Shown here: positions 1-7,132 of the stretch, one piece after another
How the letters are laid out: each line of letters starts with the position of its first letter
Position numbering within the stretch: the first letter of the stretch is position 1
Assembly: GCF_003605735.1 (NCBI RefSeq)
Contig: NZ_QXTJ01000024.1
Location: 21,605-57,426, forward strand
Length of the DNA: 35,822 nucleotides
Reading direction: 5' to 3'
From: Pseudomonas sp. LS-2
GTDB lineage: Bacteria > Pseudomonadota > Gammaproteobacteria > Pseudomonadales > Pseudomonadaceae
Made by a program: the position numbers and the translations under genes
Notes under the pieces: model-generated
The model's input: the letters and a program-made list of their open reading frames with translations, nothing else
What the model was told of the DNA's origin: nothing
Database searches by the model: none

Positions 1-288
1 CGCCAGGCGTTTTCAACGTGCGCCATGTTTGCTGTCGAACTGATCGGGTTGAACGGGCGATTCATTCACCACTGAGTCACCACCTAACCTTAGGTATGAA
101 TTGACCGTCCGGCAGGGGTGATCCACAGTTCGCTGCATCAAGTTTGCGGGTTGCCACACTTAACAATTCCTCTGTCCATTTAGTTTGGACGAGGGGTCCA
201 GCGTGCGCGATTGACGGTCGTGGTTGACGTGTCATTCCACAAACTCCTGCCATGTTTCCTCCCATTCTCTGCGACAGGAATACTCTTC
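1..288. other. Left-edge intergenic region with possible operators
   Basis: No convincing gene lies before the SDR start at 289. A dyad ACCTAA-CC-TTAGGT sits at 82-95, and an imperfect dyad GTCCA-N7-TGGAC at 176-192; either could be a repressor or activator site, but no regulator is visible beside it. On the minus strand an ATG at 27 opens a frame that runs off the window edge for nine codons. It has no clear ribosome binding site, so a divergent gene starting there is only a possibility. Confidence 0.35.
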
Positions 289-1050
289 ATGCAACTGACC
301 GATAACACCATTCTTATTACCGGCGGGGCCTCAGGTATCGGGCGTGGCCTGGCCGAAGCGTTTCACAAACTTGGCAATAAGGTGATTATTGCCGGCCGAC
401 GTAAAGCGCTGTTGGATGAAGTCATTACCGCGAACCCTGGAATGGAAGGGATCGAACTCGATATCAATGATCCGGCCAGCATTCAGGAAGTTGCCACCAC
501 GTTGATCAGCCGTTATCCATCGCTCAATGTTCTGGTGAACAACGCCGGCATCATGCCCTTCGACGACGCTGCCGGGCACATCGACGATGCGACGATGATC
601 GGCACGATCACGACTAACTTCATGGGCCCGATCAGGCTGACGTCTGCACTGATCGAGCACCTGAAATCCCAGCCTCGCTCTGTGATCATCAACAACACCT
701 CGGTGCTGGCGTTCGTGCCGCTGGCGTGCAATGCCGTTTACTCGGCGACCAAGGCCGCCTTGCATTCCTATTCGCTTTCTCAACGCTTCACGTTGTTGGG
801 GACCTCGGTCAGCGTGCAGGAAATCGCGCCGCCATGGGTCAATACGGACCTGATTCACAAGGGCGACGATCCGCGCGCCATGCCACTGGACGCGTTCATC
901 GAACAAACCATGGTCGGCCTGGCGACCGATGTGCCTGAGGTGGTCGTGGACGCGATTCGGCCTCTGCGAGACAACCCCGGCTCGCAAGAGCATGCGCTGA
1001 TCCACGGCTTCAACCAGTCGGTGGTGGAAAATCCGATTCCGGTAGGCTGA
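289..1050 (+). CDS. SDR family oxidoreductase, DltE-like
   Basis: A 253-aa classical short-chain dehydrogenase/reductase. Visible landmarks are the nucleotide-binding TGGASGIG (residues 11-18), NNAG (84-87), Asn110, Ser138, and the catalytic Tyr151 and Lys155 in YSATK. The sequence resembles the COG3967 (DltE) group of SDRs, soluble NAD(P)-dependent enzymes of uncertain physiological substrate. The frame stays open upstream to 211, but the ATG at 289 is chosen because AGGAA lies just upstream and the Rossmann fold starts right after it. A strong hairpin follows the stop at 1081-1110, suggesting a monocistronic unit. Family assignment is firm; the substrate cannot be told. Confidence 0.88.
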   Translation: MQLTDNTILITGGASGIGRGLAEAFHKLGNKVIIAGRRKALLDEVITANPGMEGIELDINDPASIQEVATTLISRYPSLNVLVNNAGIMPFDDAAGHIDDATMIGTITTNFMGPIRLTSALIEHLKSQPRSVIINNTSVLAFVPLACNAVYSATKAALHSYSLSQRFTLLGTSVSVQEIAPPWVNTDLIHKGDDPRAMPLDAFIEQTMVGLATDVPEVVVDAIRPLRDNPGSQEHALIHGFNQSVVENPIPVG

Positions 1051-1080
1051 CACGCCTGTCAAATAACGCGTTCATGGGCG

Positions 1081-1110
1081 GGCGCCAGGCCGAAACGTCG
1101 GCCTGGCGCC
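1081..1110 (+). terminator. 13-bp perfect hairpin after the SDR gene
   Basis: The arms GGCGCCAGGCCGA and TCGGCCTGGCGCC are perfectly complementary around the loop AACG, 30 bases after the SDR stop codon. There is no T-tract on the plus strand, so it may be a weak intrinsic terminator or an mRNA 3'-end stabiliser. Confidence 0.6.
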
Positions 1111-1131
1111 TCCGTGCTCAATGTTACAAGG

Positions 1132-1698
1132 ATGAATGCAGGTGAATGTTTGAAACCGTTCGTGGCTTACGCGGCGCTGGACCGTAAAACCTTTGCGGGT
1201 TCTCATGGATCAACGCCCGCGCCAGGCTTTTCGCACCTGTCCGAGGTCGAAACCGGGTATGCCGATGATCTGCGGTCCACCGTCGACGCCCGAGGCCAAA
1301 GGCCCATCCACGAAAACCTGGCGCCCTGGCGGGTGAAGAAAGCCAAGACGCTGATGATCGCGTTCATGGCCCATGGTTGCTCGATACAGCGGATCGCCGA
1401 CGAGTGTGCGGTTTCACGAAGCCACTTCTCCAGAGCGTTCAAGAACGCGACGGGGCTGGCGCCCCATGTCTGGTTTCGGCGGGAGCAGATGCGCCGGGCC
1501 GAGACCTTGCTGCGAGCACGGCACTTCTCAATCTGTCGCGTGGCCCAGGAGTGCGGGTTCTCGGACCAGTCCTATTTCACGCGCGTGTTCACCCGACTCA
1601 AAGGCATCAGCCCGCGGCGCTGGCAATTACAGGGTTACGTGCCTGCGCACAGTGGTCGCGTGAACGACCCCGACTCACTCAGCCCACCGTTTGGATGA
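1132..1698 (+). CDS. AraC-family HTH transcriptional regulator, short form
   Basis: About 188 aa with an AraC/XylS double helix-turn-helix in the C-terminal two thirds. The first HTH is around 'CSIQRIADECAVSRSHFSRAFK', and the second carries the typical 'VAQECGFSDQSYFTRVFTRLKGISPRRW' signature (given in part, as recognised). The N-terminal part, about 70 residues, is too short for a normal AraC ligand-binding cupin, so this is an HTH-only version or a shortened gene. The start is uncertain: GTG at 1114, ATG at 1132 and TTG at 1150 are in frame, and none has an ideal ribosome binding site. It may regulate the flanking SDR or the downstream stress genes; this is inference from position only. 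Confidence 0.75.
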   Translation: MNAGECLKPFVAYAALDRKTFAGSHGSTPAPGFSHLSEVETGYADDLRSTVDARGQRPIHENLAPWRVKKAKTLMIAFMAHGCSIQRIADECAVSRSHFSRAFKNATGLAPHVWFRREQMRRAETLLRARHFSICRVAQECGFSDQSYFTRVFTRLKGISPRRWQLQGYVPAHSGRVNDPDSLSPPFG

Positions 1699-1849
1699 GG
1701 CAGCCATCCGAGAGACGTTGGCGAGGCTTTTCCAGACGGCGGCGCAGACACATCGTTATTTTTCGGAGGTAAACCCTTTTCCAGTGGAAGCCAGCGACGG
1801 ACGCACGGTGCATGTTGATCGGTGTCTGCGTGAGTTCAGGACATGAACC

Positions 1850-2218
1850 GTGAATAAAGCTCCTCGTATTGCAATTGTCGACGATGACAAGTCGTGCCGA
1901 ATGGCGCTTGGCAGCCTTGTGCGCTCCTTGGGTTACAAGCCCTGTCTGTTCTCCCGCGCGCAAGACCTTCTGGCATCGCCTGAGATCGATGATATGGATT
2001 GTCTGATTTCAGATGTACAGATGCCCGGCATGGATGGCCTGGAACTGCAACGAAACCTGGTAGAGGCCGGGCGTTCCATCCCCATCCTGTTCATCACTGC
2101 CTACCCCAAGGAATCCGTACGCCAGCGCGCATTGGCCGCTGGTGCCGAGGGGGTTCTCGCCAAGCCTTATAACGCTCAAGTCGTCATCGATTTCATCGAG
2201 CGAATCGTGAAGCCGTAA
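1850..2218 (+). CDS. Single-domain response regulator (FixJ/CheY-like receiver)
   Basis: A 122-aa stand-alone receiver domain. The acidic pair Asp11-Asp12, phosphoacceptor Asp55 (in SDVQMPGMDG), Thr83 and Lys105 (in AKPY) are all present, so it should be phosphorylatable. The sequence is of the FixJ/NarL receiver type but ends at the last receiver helix, with no DNA-binding domain. It would act by protein-protein contact or as a phosphate sink in the cytoplasm. The start is GTG at 1850 with CAGGAC upstream; the ATG at 1843 in another frame meets a stop after three codons. No histidine kinase is adjacent. A hybrid kinase at the far right edge of the window is not evidently linked. Confidence 0.85.
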   Translation: MNKAPRIAIVDDDKSCRMALGSLVRSLGYKPCLFSRAQDLLASPEIDDMDCLISDVQMPGMDGLELQRNLVEAGRSIPILFITAYPKESVRQRALAAGAEGVLAKPYNAQVVIDFIERIVKP

Positions 2219-2479
2219 CCAACGTCGGGGTCAACGCGTGTGGACAGCCAGGCGCGACTGCACGCATTGACGCGGTAGTTGTCATGGCAACTTCACTCAT
2301 ACCTTCGTCTATTCCTCCTGTTTGCAGAGATGATTGTTCGCTGAGGTCGCAGGCGGATAGTTTGTTTACAGGACGCGTCCCATTGAGACCATTGAGCAAA
2401 GGGTTGAGCCGATCCAGCAAAACAGCCGGGTGTCGTCCCTATATCCTTCAATCTGAATTAACTGACGGACACATGACTC

Positions 2480-3091
2480 ATGAACAACACACACACTACT
2501 GCACAAGGATTGCTGATCCGTGCCAGTCACCTGGACAAACTTGGCATTCATTTGATTCGCCTGGGTGTCGCCATCATTTTCATCTGGATCGGCGCATTGA
2601 AGTTCGTTCCCTATGAAGCGGACAGCATTACGCCATTCGTTGCCAACAACCCGGTGATGTCACTGTTTTACGCACATCCGGAGCAATACAAGGAGCACCT
2701 GACCCATGAGGGACAACTGGATCCGGTGAAGCGTGAGTGGCAGGCCGAGAATCACACGTACCGCTTTTCCAACGGGCTGGGCACCGTGGAAATTCTGATC
2801 GGCCTGCTGGTGCTGTCTTATATGTTTTCTCGCCGACTGGGCATGGTCGGTTCGGTGTTGGCGTTTCTTACACCGCTGGTGACCCTGTCCTTTCTCATCA
2901 CCACGCCTGAGGCGTGGGTGCAGAACCTGGGCGACGCCGAGTTCGGATTTCCTTATTTGTCAGGCGGCGGAAGACTGGTGCTCAAGGATGTTCTGATGCT
3001 GGCCGGCGCTGTGGTCATGATTGCCGACTCCGCACGCCAACTGCTTGAAGAAAGAACAGTGCCTGCGGCCACTCGACTGCAAAACGTTTGA
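2480..3091 (+). CDS. DUF417 (YkgB/RclC-like) inner membrane protein
   Basis: A 203-aa integral membrane protein of the DUF417 family, to which E. coli YkgB/RclC (reactive chlorine resistance) belongs. Recognisable blocks are 'LIRLGVAIIFIWIGALKFVPYEADSI' near residues 24-49 (given as recognised), a 'PFVANNPVMS' turn, and 'GTVEILIGLLVL'. Four hydrophobic segments are visible, at about 20-45, 98-115, 118-140 and 165-182. Such proteins sit in the inner membrane and are linked to oxidant or hypochlorite tolerance; the molecular activity is unknown. The start is ATG at 2480 with a weak ribosome binding site. The next gene, an AhpD-like peroxidase, fits a shared oxidative-stress role. Confidence 0.82.
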   Translation: MNNTHTTAQGLLIRASHLDKLGIHLIRLGVAIIFIWIGALKFVPYEADSITPFVANNPVMSLFYAHPEQYKEHLTHEGQLDPVKREWQAENHTYRFSNGLGTVEILIGLLVLSYMFSRRLGMVGSVLAFLTPLVTLSFLITTPEAWVQNLGDAEFGFPYLSGGGRLVLKDVLMLAGAVVMIADSARQLLEERTVPAATRLQNV

Positions 3092-3243
3092 TTGACGCGT
3101 CGTGCGAAAGTGCGCATGCACCGGGACGTATAAAACACACTTATACCAAGGGTCAGGTTTATTTACCCCACGTACAAGTGTGTGCGCCGCGCAACTTCAT
3201 TATCGTTTCTACCCAACGACTCATACACCCAGGAGATTCCACC

Positions 3244-3780
3244 ATGGCACGTTTCGCAGCGGTACCGGCAGATCAGGCAAGCGGCGCTACTGCCGAAGTC
3301 TACGCGGGTATCAAACAGGCGCTGGGCAATGTGCCCAACGCCTACGCCGCCCTCGGCACTCTGGCGCCGGAAGCGCTGAAGGCCATGCTGGCGGCTGACA
3401 AGGTTCTTGCCGCAGGCCCGCTGAGCAAACCCGACCAGGAAACCGTCAAGCTGGTGATCAGCGAACTGGCCGGATGTGACTATTGCGTCGCGGCCCACAG
3501 CATGGTCGGGAAGATGGTAGGTCTGTCGGCTGAAACCATGAACGCGATTCGTCAGGGCGCGTCCACGGGCGACGCCAAACGCGATGCGCTGGTGCGTTTC
3601 GTACGTGCTATCGCGCTCACGCCAGGCACATTACCGCAAGACCAGGTGCAGGCTTTGCAGACGGCTGGCTACAGCGGCGAGCAGATCGTTCACATCGGCC
3701 TGGCGATTTCGGTGATTACCTTCACCAACGCCTTCAACCGCATCAACGACACGGTCGTCGATTTTCCGAAGCCTCATTGA
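3244..3780 (+). CDS. Carboxymuconolactone decarboxylase/AhpD-like peroxidase-family protein
   Basis: A 178-aa all-alpha CMD-domain protein. The redox motif CDYC (Cys78, Cys81) with His85 gives the CxxCxxxH signature of the AhpD-like alkylhydroperoxidase branch, as opposed to the true gamma-carboxymuconolactone decarboxylases. The protein should be cytoplasmic and reduce peroxides or other oxidants through the cysteine pair. The start ATG at 3244 follows an excellent AGGAG eight bases upstream. It lies 152 bases after the DUF417 gene, so it may have its own promoter; the gap contains ACACACTT and AAGTGTGT in inverted orientation (3135-3142 and 3176-3183). P. aeruginosa has an RclR-controlled AhpD-like protein called RclX; equivalence to this gene is only a guess. 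Confidence 0.87.
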   Translation: MARFAAVPADQASGATAEVYAGIKQALGNVPNAYAALGTLAPEALKAMLAADKVLAAGPLSKPDQETVKLVISELAGCDYCVAAHSMVGKMVGLSAETMNAIRQGASTGDAKRDALVRFVRAIALTPGTLPQDQVQALQTAGYSGEQIVHIGLAISVITFTNAFNRINDTVVDFPKPH

Positions 3781-3820
3781 TCCACGACCCGGCGCTGTCA
3801 TCGTTCAAAGGAGCGACACC

Positions 3821-4642
3821 GTGAATCCACTTGCCGAACTGAAAGTGCCCAGTCCCGATCTCGAGGCGGTCTGCCTGGCGTTTGCCGCGCCCGATCGGGT
3901 CTCTGCGTCGCTGAGCGAGGTCAATTTTCTGGGCAAGGGGTGGCAGGCATCGCTGGACGTCGGCCAGGAGCGGATCGCCTTCTGGATGTATGGCAGCGGG
4001 CCGGTCATTTTACTGATGCACGGCTGGTGCAGCCGGGGTTCGCACCTGATGGGCTTCGTCAAGCCGCTGGTCGCCGCAGGGTTCTCTGTTGCCTTGTTCG
4101 ATGCGCCGGCTCATGGTCATTCCAGTGGCGCCTGCTCCAGCGTGATGCATGCGGGGAGGGCGGCACTGAAGCTGGCCGAGCATCTGGGCGATGTCCATGG
4201 GGTCATTGCGCATTCGGCCGGATCTCTCGCGGCGCTCTGGGCGATGACCCACGGGTTGTCGGTGCAGCGCAGCGTTCATGTCTGCGGGCCAACATCGTTG
4301 ACCACGGTTGTGCTGGAGGTGGCGCGGGCCCACGGGTTGAACGAGGTGCAGACATTGGAATTCTGCGCCTGGGCCCAGCGGTTCATGGGCGTGACGCTGA
4401 CCGATGTCGACCTTGCGGCCCTGTCCGAGAGGCTCCGGCATCCGGGGCTGATCATTCATGATGGCGATGATCGTGTCGTGGCCGTCGAGCAATCCCGGGC
4501 GCTGCATGTCACCTGGACCCGTTCGACGCTGATTGAAACCCGTGGTCTGGGCCACCGGCGGATTCTGTCAGACCCTCAGGTCATCGAGCGCGCTGTCGAG
4601 TTCATGGCTGCATCGCGTGATGCAGTCGAGCGACGGGGCTGA
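3821..4642 (+). CDS. Alpha/beta-fold hydrolase
   Basis: A 273-aa alpha/beta hydrolase without a signal peptide. Visible elements are the oxyanion-hole HGWCSRG (67-73), nucleophile Ser132 in the elbow AHSAGS, an acid residue in HDGDDRV (Asp216 or Asp217), and His245 in GLGHRR. The GHSxG consensus is altered to AHSAG. The start is GTG at 3821 with AAGGAG eight bases before it; no ATG lies near. It follows the AhpD-like gene by 40 bases, so the two may be cotranscribed, and a strong terminator follows at 4707-4766. The substrate is unknown: esterase, lipase-like and thioesterase roles are all possible. Confidence 0.85.
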   Translation: MNPLAELKVPSPDLEAVCLAFAAPDRVSASLSEVNFLGKGWQASLDVGQERIAFWMYGSGPVILLMHGWCSRGSHLMGFVKPLVAAGFSVALFDAPAHGHSSGACSSVMHAGRAALKLAEHLGDVHGVIAHSAGSLAALWAMTHGLSVQRSVHVCGPTSLTTVVLEVARAHGLNEVQTLEFCAWAQRFMGVTLTDVDLAALSERLRHPGLIIHDGDDRVVAVEQSRALHVTWTRSTLIETRGLGHRRILSDPQVIERAVEFMAASRDAVERRG

Positions 4643-4706
4643 TCAGGCGCACTACATCTTCATGTCGGGAGTCATTCCCGACGCTGTAAACGTTCGCTCA
4701 TTTCCG

Positions 4707-4766
4707 GCTCCCGCGACTGTTGATCACCTCCGTCCATGTGGACGGATTCGCGGGAGCTGTTTTTTT
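4707..4766 (+). terminator. Rho-independent terminator
   Basis: A ten-base stem GCTCCCGCGA (4707-4716) pairs with TCGCGGGAGC (4748-4757). The intervening bases hold a second small hairpin (CCGTCC and GGACGG), and the stem is followed by TGTTTTTTT. The orientation fits termination of the preceding plus-strand hydrolase operon. A short hairpin GTCGGGA-N5-TCCCGAC stands just upstream at 4664-4682. Confidence 0.85.
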
Positions 4767-4830
4767 CCTCGCCCTCGGTGACCGATAGAGCACCGCCAGG
4801 CCACGCTCCCGCGTTTCTTCTTACCTGCTT

Positions 4831-5487
4831 TTATTTCCCTGCAGCGGCCGGCACCGGCGTATTCAGCAATTGCTGTTCCCATAGATACGCGATACCACTA
4901 CCGGCGGCATGTTGCTGGAGCACCTCCGTCAGCGCGGCAGCCGTGCCGGCGCGCGCCCAGTCGCGCTGCCATTCCGCTGCCAGCGCCAACCACGTCATCA
5001 TGTTTGCGCCAGCCGCAATCATCCGCTGGATGGCAACCTGGTGGGCCTCGACCGACACAGCCCCCGACGCGTCGGTGATCACCGTGACGTCCCAGCCTTC
5101 GCCGAGGGCCTGGATGACGGGCATGGCGACGCAGACTTCGGTCCATAGCCCGGCAATGATCAGTTGCTTGCGGCCCGTGGCTTTCACCGCATCGACCACC
5201 ACTTGATCTTCCCAAGTGTTGATGAACGTTCGGTCGATGACGTCCTGGTCCGCAAACACGTCGGTGATTTGCGGGAAGATGAAACCGCCACGTTCGGCGA
5301 TGACGCTGGTGAGGATGGTGGGTACGTTGAAGGCTTTGGCCGCTTTCGCCAGTGCCGTGGCGTTGTTGACCACCATCTGGGGTTCATGGCTGTTGAGGTT
5401 GGTGAGCTGGTAGGGCTGGTGGTCAATCAGAACCAGTACCGAATCTTCTGGACGTAGAAGCGAAGCAAGGCCGTTACGAAAAGTCAT
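4831..5487 (-). CDS. ycaC: Isochorismatase-family cysteine hydrolase, YcaC-like
   Basis: A 218-aa cysteine hydrolase of the isochorismatase superfamily that closely resembles YcaC. Asp22 in 'LVLIDHQPYQ' and the nucleophile Cys119 in 'AGLWTEVCV' are visible. The cis-peptide turn before the cysteine and the length are normal for the YcaC group (about 208 aa) plus a short C-terminal tail. YcaC itself is an octameric protein whose natural substrate is unsettled. The frame extends to an ATG at 5505 without a ribosome binding site; the ATG at 5487 has AAGGA seven bases upstream and is preferred. The gene diverges from a LysR regulator at 5636, which probably controls it. Confidence 0.85.
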   Translation of the reverse strand: MTFRNGLASLLRPEDSVLVLIDHQPYQLTNLNSHEPQMVVNNATALAKAAKAFNVPTILTSVIAERGGFIFPQITDVFADQDVIDRTFINTWEDQVVVDAVKATGRKQLIIAGLWTEVCVAMPVIQALGEGWDVTVITDASGAVSVEAHQVAIQRMIAAGANMMTWLALAAEWQRDWARAGTAAALTEVLQQHAAGSGIAYLWEQQLLNTPVPAAAGK

Positions 5488-5509
5488 TGAAGCATCCTTG
5501 GTCATTATG

Positions 5510-5564
5510 AGTAGGGTAGGTTCTCGAGCAGCGCGCCAGCGGCCACGCTGTCGAGTACCCTACT
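5510..5564. promoter_or_regulatory. Inverted repeat in the ycaC/lysR divergent promoter region
   Basis: AGTAGGGTA (5510-5518) and TACCCTACT (5556-5564) form a perfect nine-base inverted repeat, about 46 bases centre to centre. On each side the arm is followed inwards by a CTCGA element. This paired layout between a LysR gene and its divergent neighbour is what a LysR tetramer footprint looks like. Binding is inferred, not shown. Confidence 0.5.
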
Positions 5565-5635
5565 GTGCTGTCCCGTTGCTGATCCCGGTAGTCGCATCTG
5601 GTGTGCGGCTGTGTTGCAAAAAGAGGAACACTGAT

Positions 5636-6532
5636 TTGGATATCGAAGCGCTTCAGACATTCGTGGTGGTGGCCGATGCCGGGGGCGTATCGCCTGCGGC
5701 GGTCCGGCTTGGCGTGTCCAAGTCAATCGTCAGCCGCAGGCTTGCGCGGCTGGAAACGGAGCTTGGCGTGCAGTTGCTTGCACGTTCCACGCGCGGGGCG
5801 GCGCTGACAGAGGCTGGCGTCACGTTCCGGGATTATGCGGCCAGGGTGTGCGCCGAGCTGGACGAAGCCAAGGAGGCGATTCTACCCGCCGGGGTGCTGC
5901 GAGGCCGCTTGCGGGTCGCCGCGCCGCTTTCGTTTGGCCCGACCCATTTCGCGCCCATCGTTGCGCAAATGGCGGTGCGTCATCCGGAGCTTCACATTCA
6001 GACGGGTTACAGGGATCGCTTCGTCGATCTCATCGGCGAGGGCTACGGCTGTGCGATACGGGTTGGCTATCTTCAGGATTCGAACCTGATCGCACGGTGC
6101 ATCGGCCCGATCAACGGGAAGCTTGTTGCCAGTCCGGGTTATATCCAGAGGCATGGGGCGCCTGAAGCGCCGGAAGAACTGATCGCCCATCAGGCCCTCA
6201 TGAAGGGAACCGAAGCCTGGCAATTCATGGACGGCGACACGGTGATTTCGGTTCGCCCGCACGGGCGCTTCAAGGCCGACAACGGTATCGCGCTGGTCGC
6301 TGCCGCCGTCGCGGGGTTGGGGGTCGCGTATCTGCCCGATTGCCTGACCTACGACAGTCTGCTTTCCGGCGCCCTTGTGCCGATCATGACCCGTTACCCA
6401 CCCCCTCCGGCGGGCGCCTATGTGGTCCGCCCGCAAGGCCAACATCCGGCGCAGAAGATACGGGTCTTCACCGAACTGCTGATCGAGTATTTCGGCCAGT
6501 CTCCGCACTTTGCCGGGGCGGTTTTTGCCTGA
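5636..6532 (+). CDS. LysR-family transcriptional regulator
   Basis: A 298-aa LysR regulator. The N-terminal winged HTH begins 'LDIEALQTFVVVADAGG', with 'SPAAVRLGVSKSIVSRRLARLE' as the recognition region, followed by a periplasmic-binding-protein-like effector domain from about residue 90. The frame is open to 5498, but the LysR domain starts immediately after TTG at 5636, which has AGAGGAA eight bases upstream. This gives the usual family length, so a rare TTG start is likely. It is divergent from the YcaC-like hydrolase and ends eight bases from the convergent GNAT gene. Likely role: control of the YcaC-like gene and itself. Confidence 0.87.
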   Translation: MDIEALQTFVVVADAGGVSPAAVRLGVSKSIVSRRLARLETELGVQLLARSTRGAALTEAGVTFRDYAARVCAELDEAKEAILPAGVLRGRLRVAAPLSFGPTHFAPIVAQMAVRHPELHIQTGYRDRFVDLIGEGYGCAIRVGYLQDSNLIARCIGPINGKLVASPGYIQRHGAPEAPEELIAHQALMKGTEAWQFMDGDTVISVRPHGRFKADNGIALVAAAVAGLGVAYLPDCLTYDSLLSGALVPIMTRYPPPPAGAYVVRPQGQHPAQKIRVFTELLIEYFGQSPHFAGAVFA

Positions 6533-6540
6533 TCAATCCA

Positions 6541-6996
6541 TCAAGCGGGCTTTGATGAGGCGAGCTCTTGATCAGGCCGCAACGGTTTCAAAAGGGTATG
6601 ACGACTCCACGGGCCACAGTACTTCGGAAGATGAGCGATTGGCTGGTAGCCCAATCGCTCATACCACTGAGCCACATCGTCATCGAGGGTCTCGATGAGC
6701 GCTTCCACGCAGCCCCGTTCCAGCGCCAGTGCTTCAAGCCTGTGCAACAGCGCGGTTCCAAGTCGCTGCCCGCGCCACGGAGCGTCCACCCAAAGATAAT
6801 TCACGTATAAGCGGTCGAATTCGGTTCGACCCGTGACGCCGCCGATCAATACGTCATCGTCCATCACCGCGCAGGCGATAGGCTCGGCGTGACCGCCGTG
6901 GCTTCGTGACATGTTCTGGCCGTGCTGGATGACGCCGTCAGCGATGGCTCGACGCTGAATGTCGTCGATGCTGCCGGTGGTGAGCCACTCCCTCAT
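6541..6996 (-). CDS. GNAT family N-acetyltransferase
   Basis: A 151-aa GCN5-related acetyltransferase. The acetyl-CoA binding motif A reads 'YVNYLWVDAPWRGQRLGTAL', containing the R/Q-x-x-G-x-G/A loop as RGQRLGTA. Motif B follows with 'YERLGYQP' near the C terminus. The ATG at 6996 is preceded by a near-perfect AGGAGG nine bases upstream, so the longer frame to 7035 is rejected. It is tandem with, and 136 bases downstream of, the transporter gene on the same strand. The acetyl acceptor (small amine, antibiotic or protein) cannot be inferred. Confidence 0.86.
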   Translation of the reverse strand: MREWLTTGSIDDIQRRAIADGVIQHGQNMSRSHGGHAEPIACAVMDDDVLIGGVTGRTEFDRLYVNYLWVDAPWRGQRLGTALLHRLEALALERGCVEALIETLDDDVAQWYERLGYQPIAHLPKYCGPWSRHTLLKPLRPDQELASSKPA

Positions 6997-7132
6997 TTCC
7001 TTTCCTCCTGGACATTGCGTCAGCGTTTCAAGCAAGCGCAGTGCCAGGAAGGAAAGCGGCTGGTCGCTCCGGGTGTGCCTTCACGCGCTCATGCAGCGCT
7101 CGCGCCCCATGGCCGTCCCCTGCATCGCCCGA

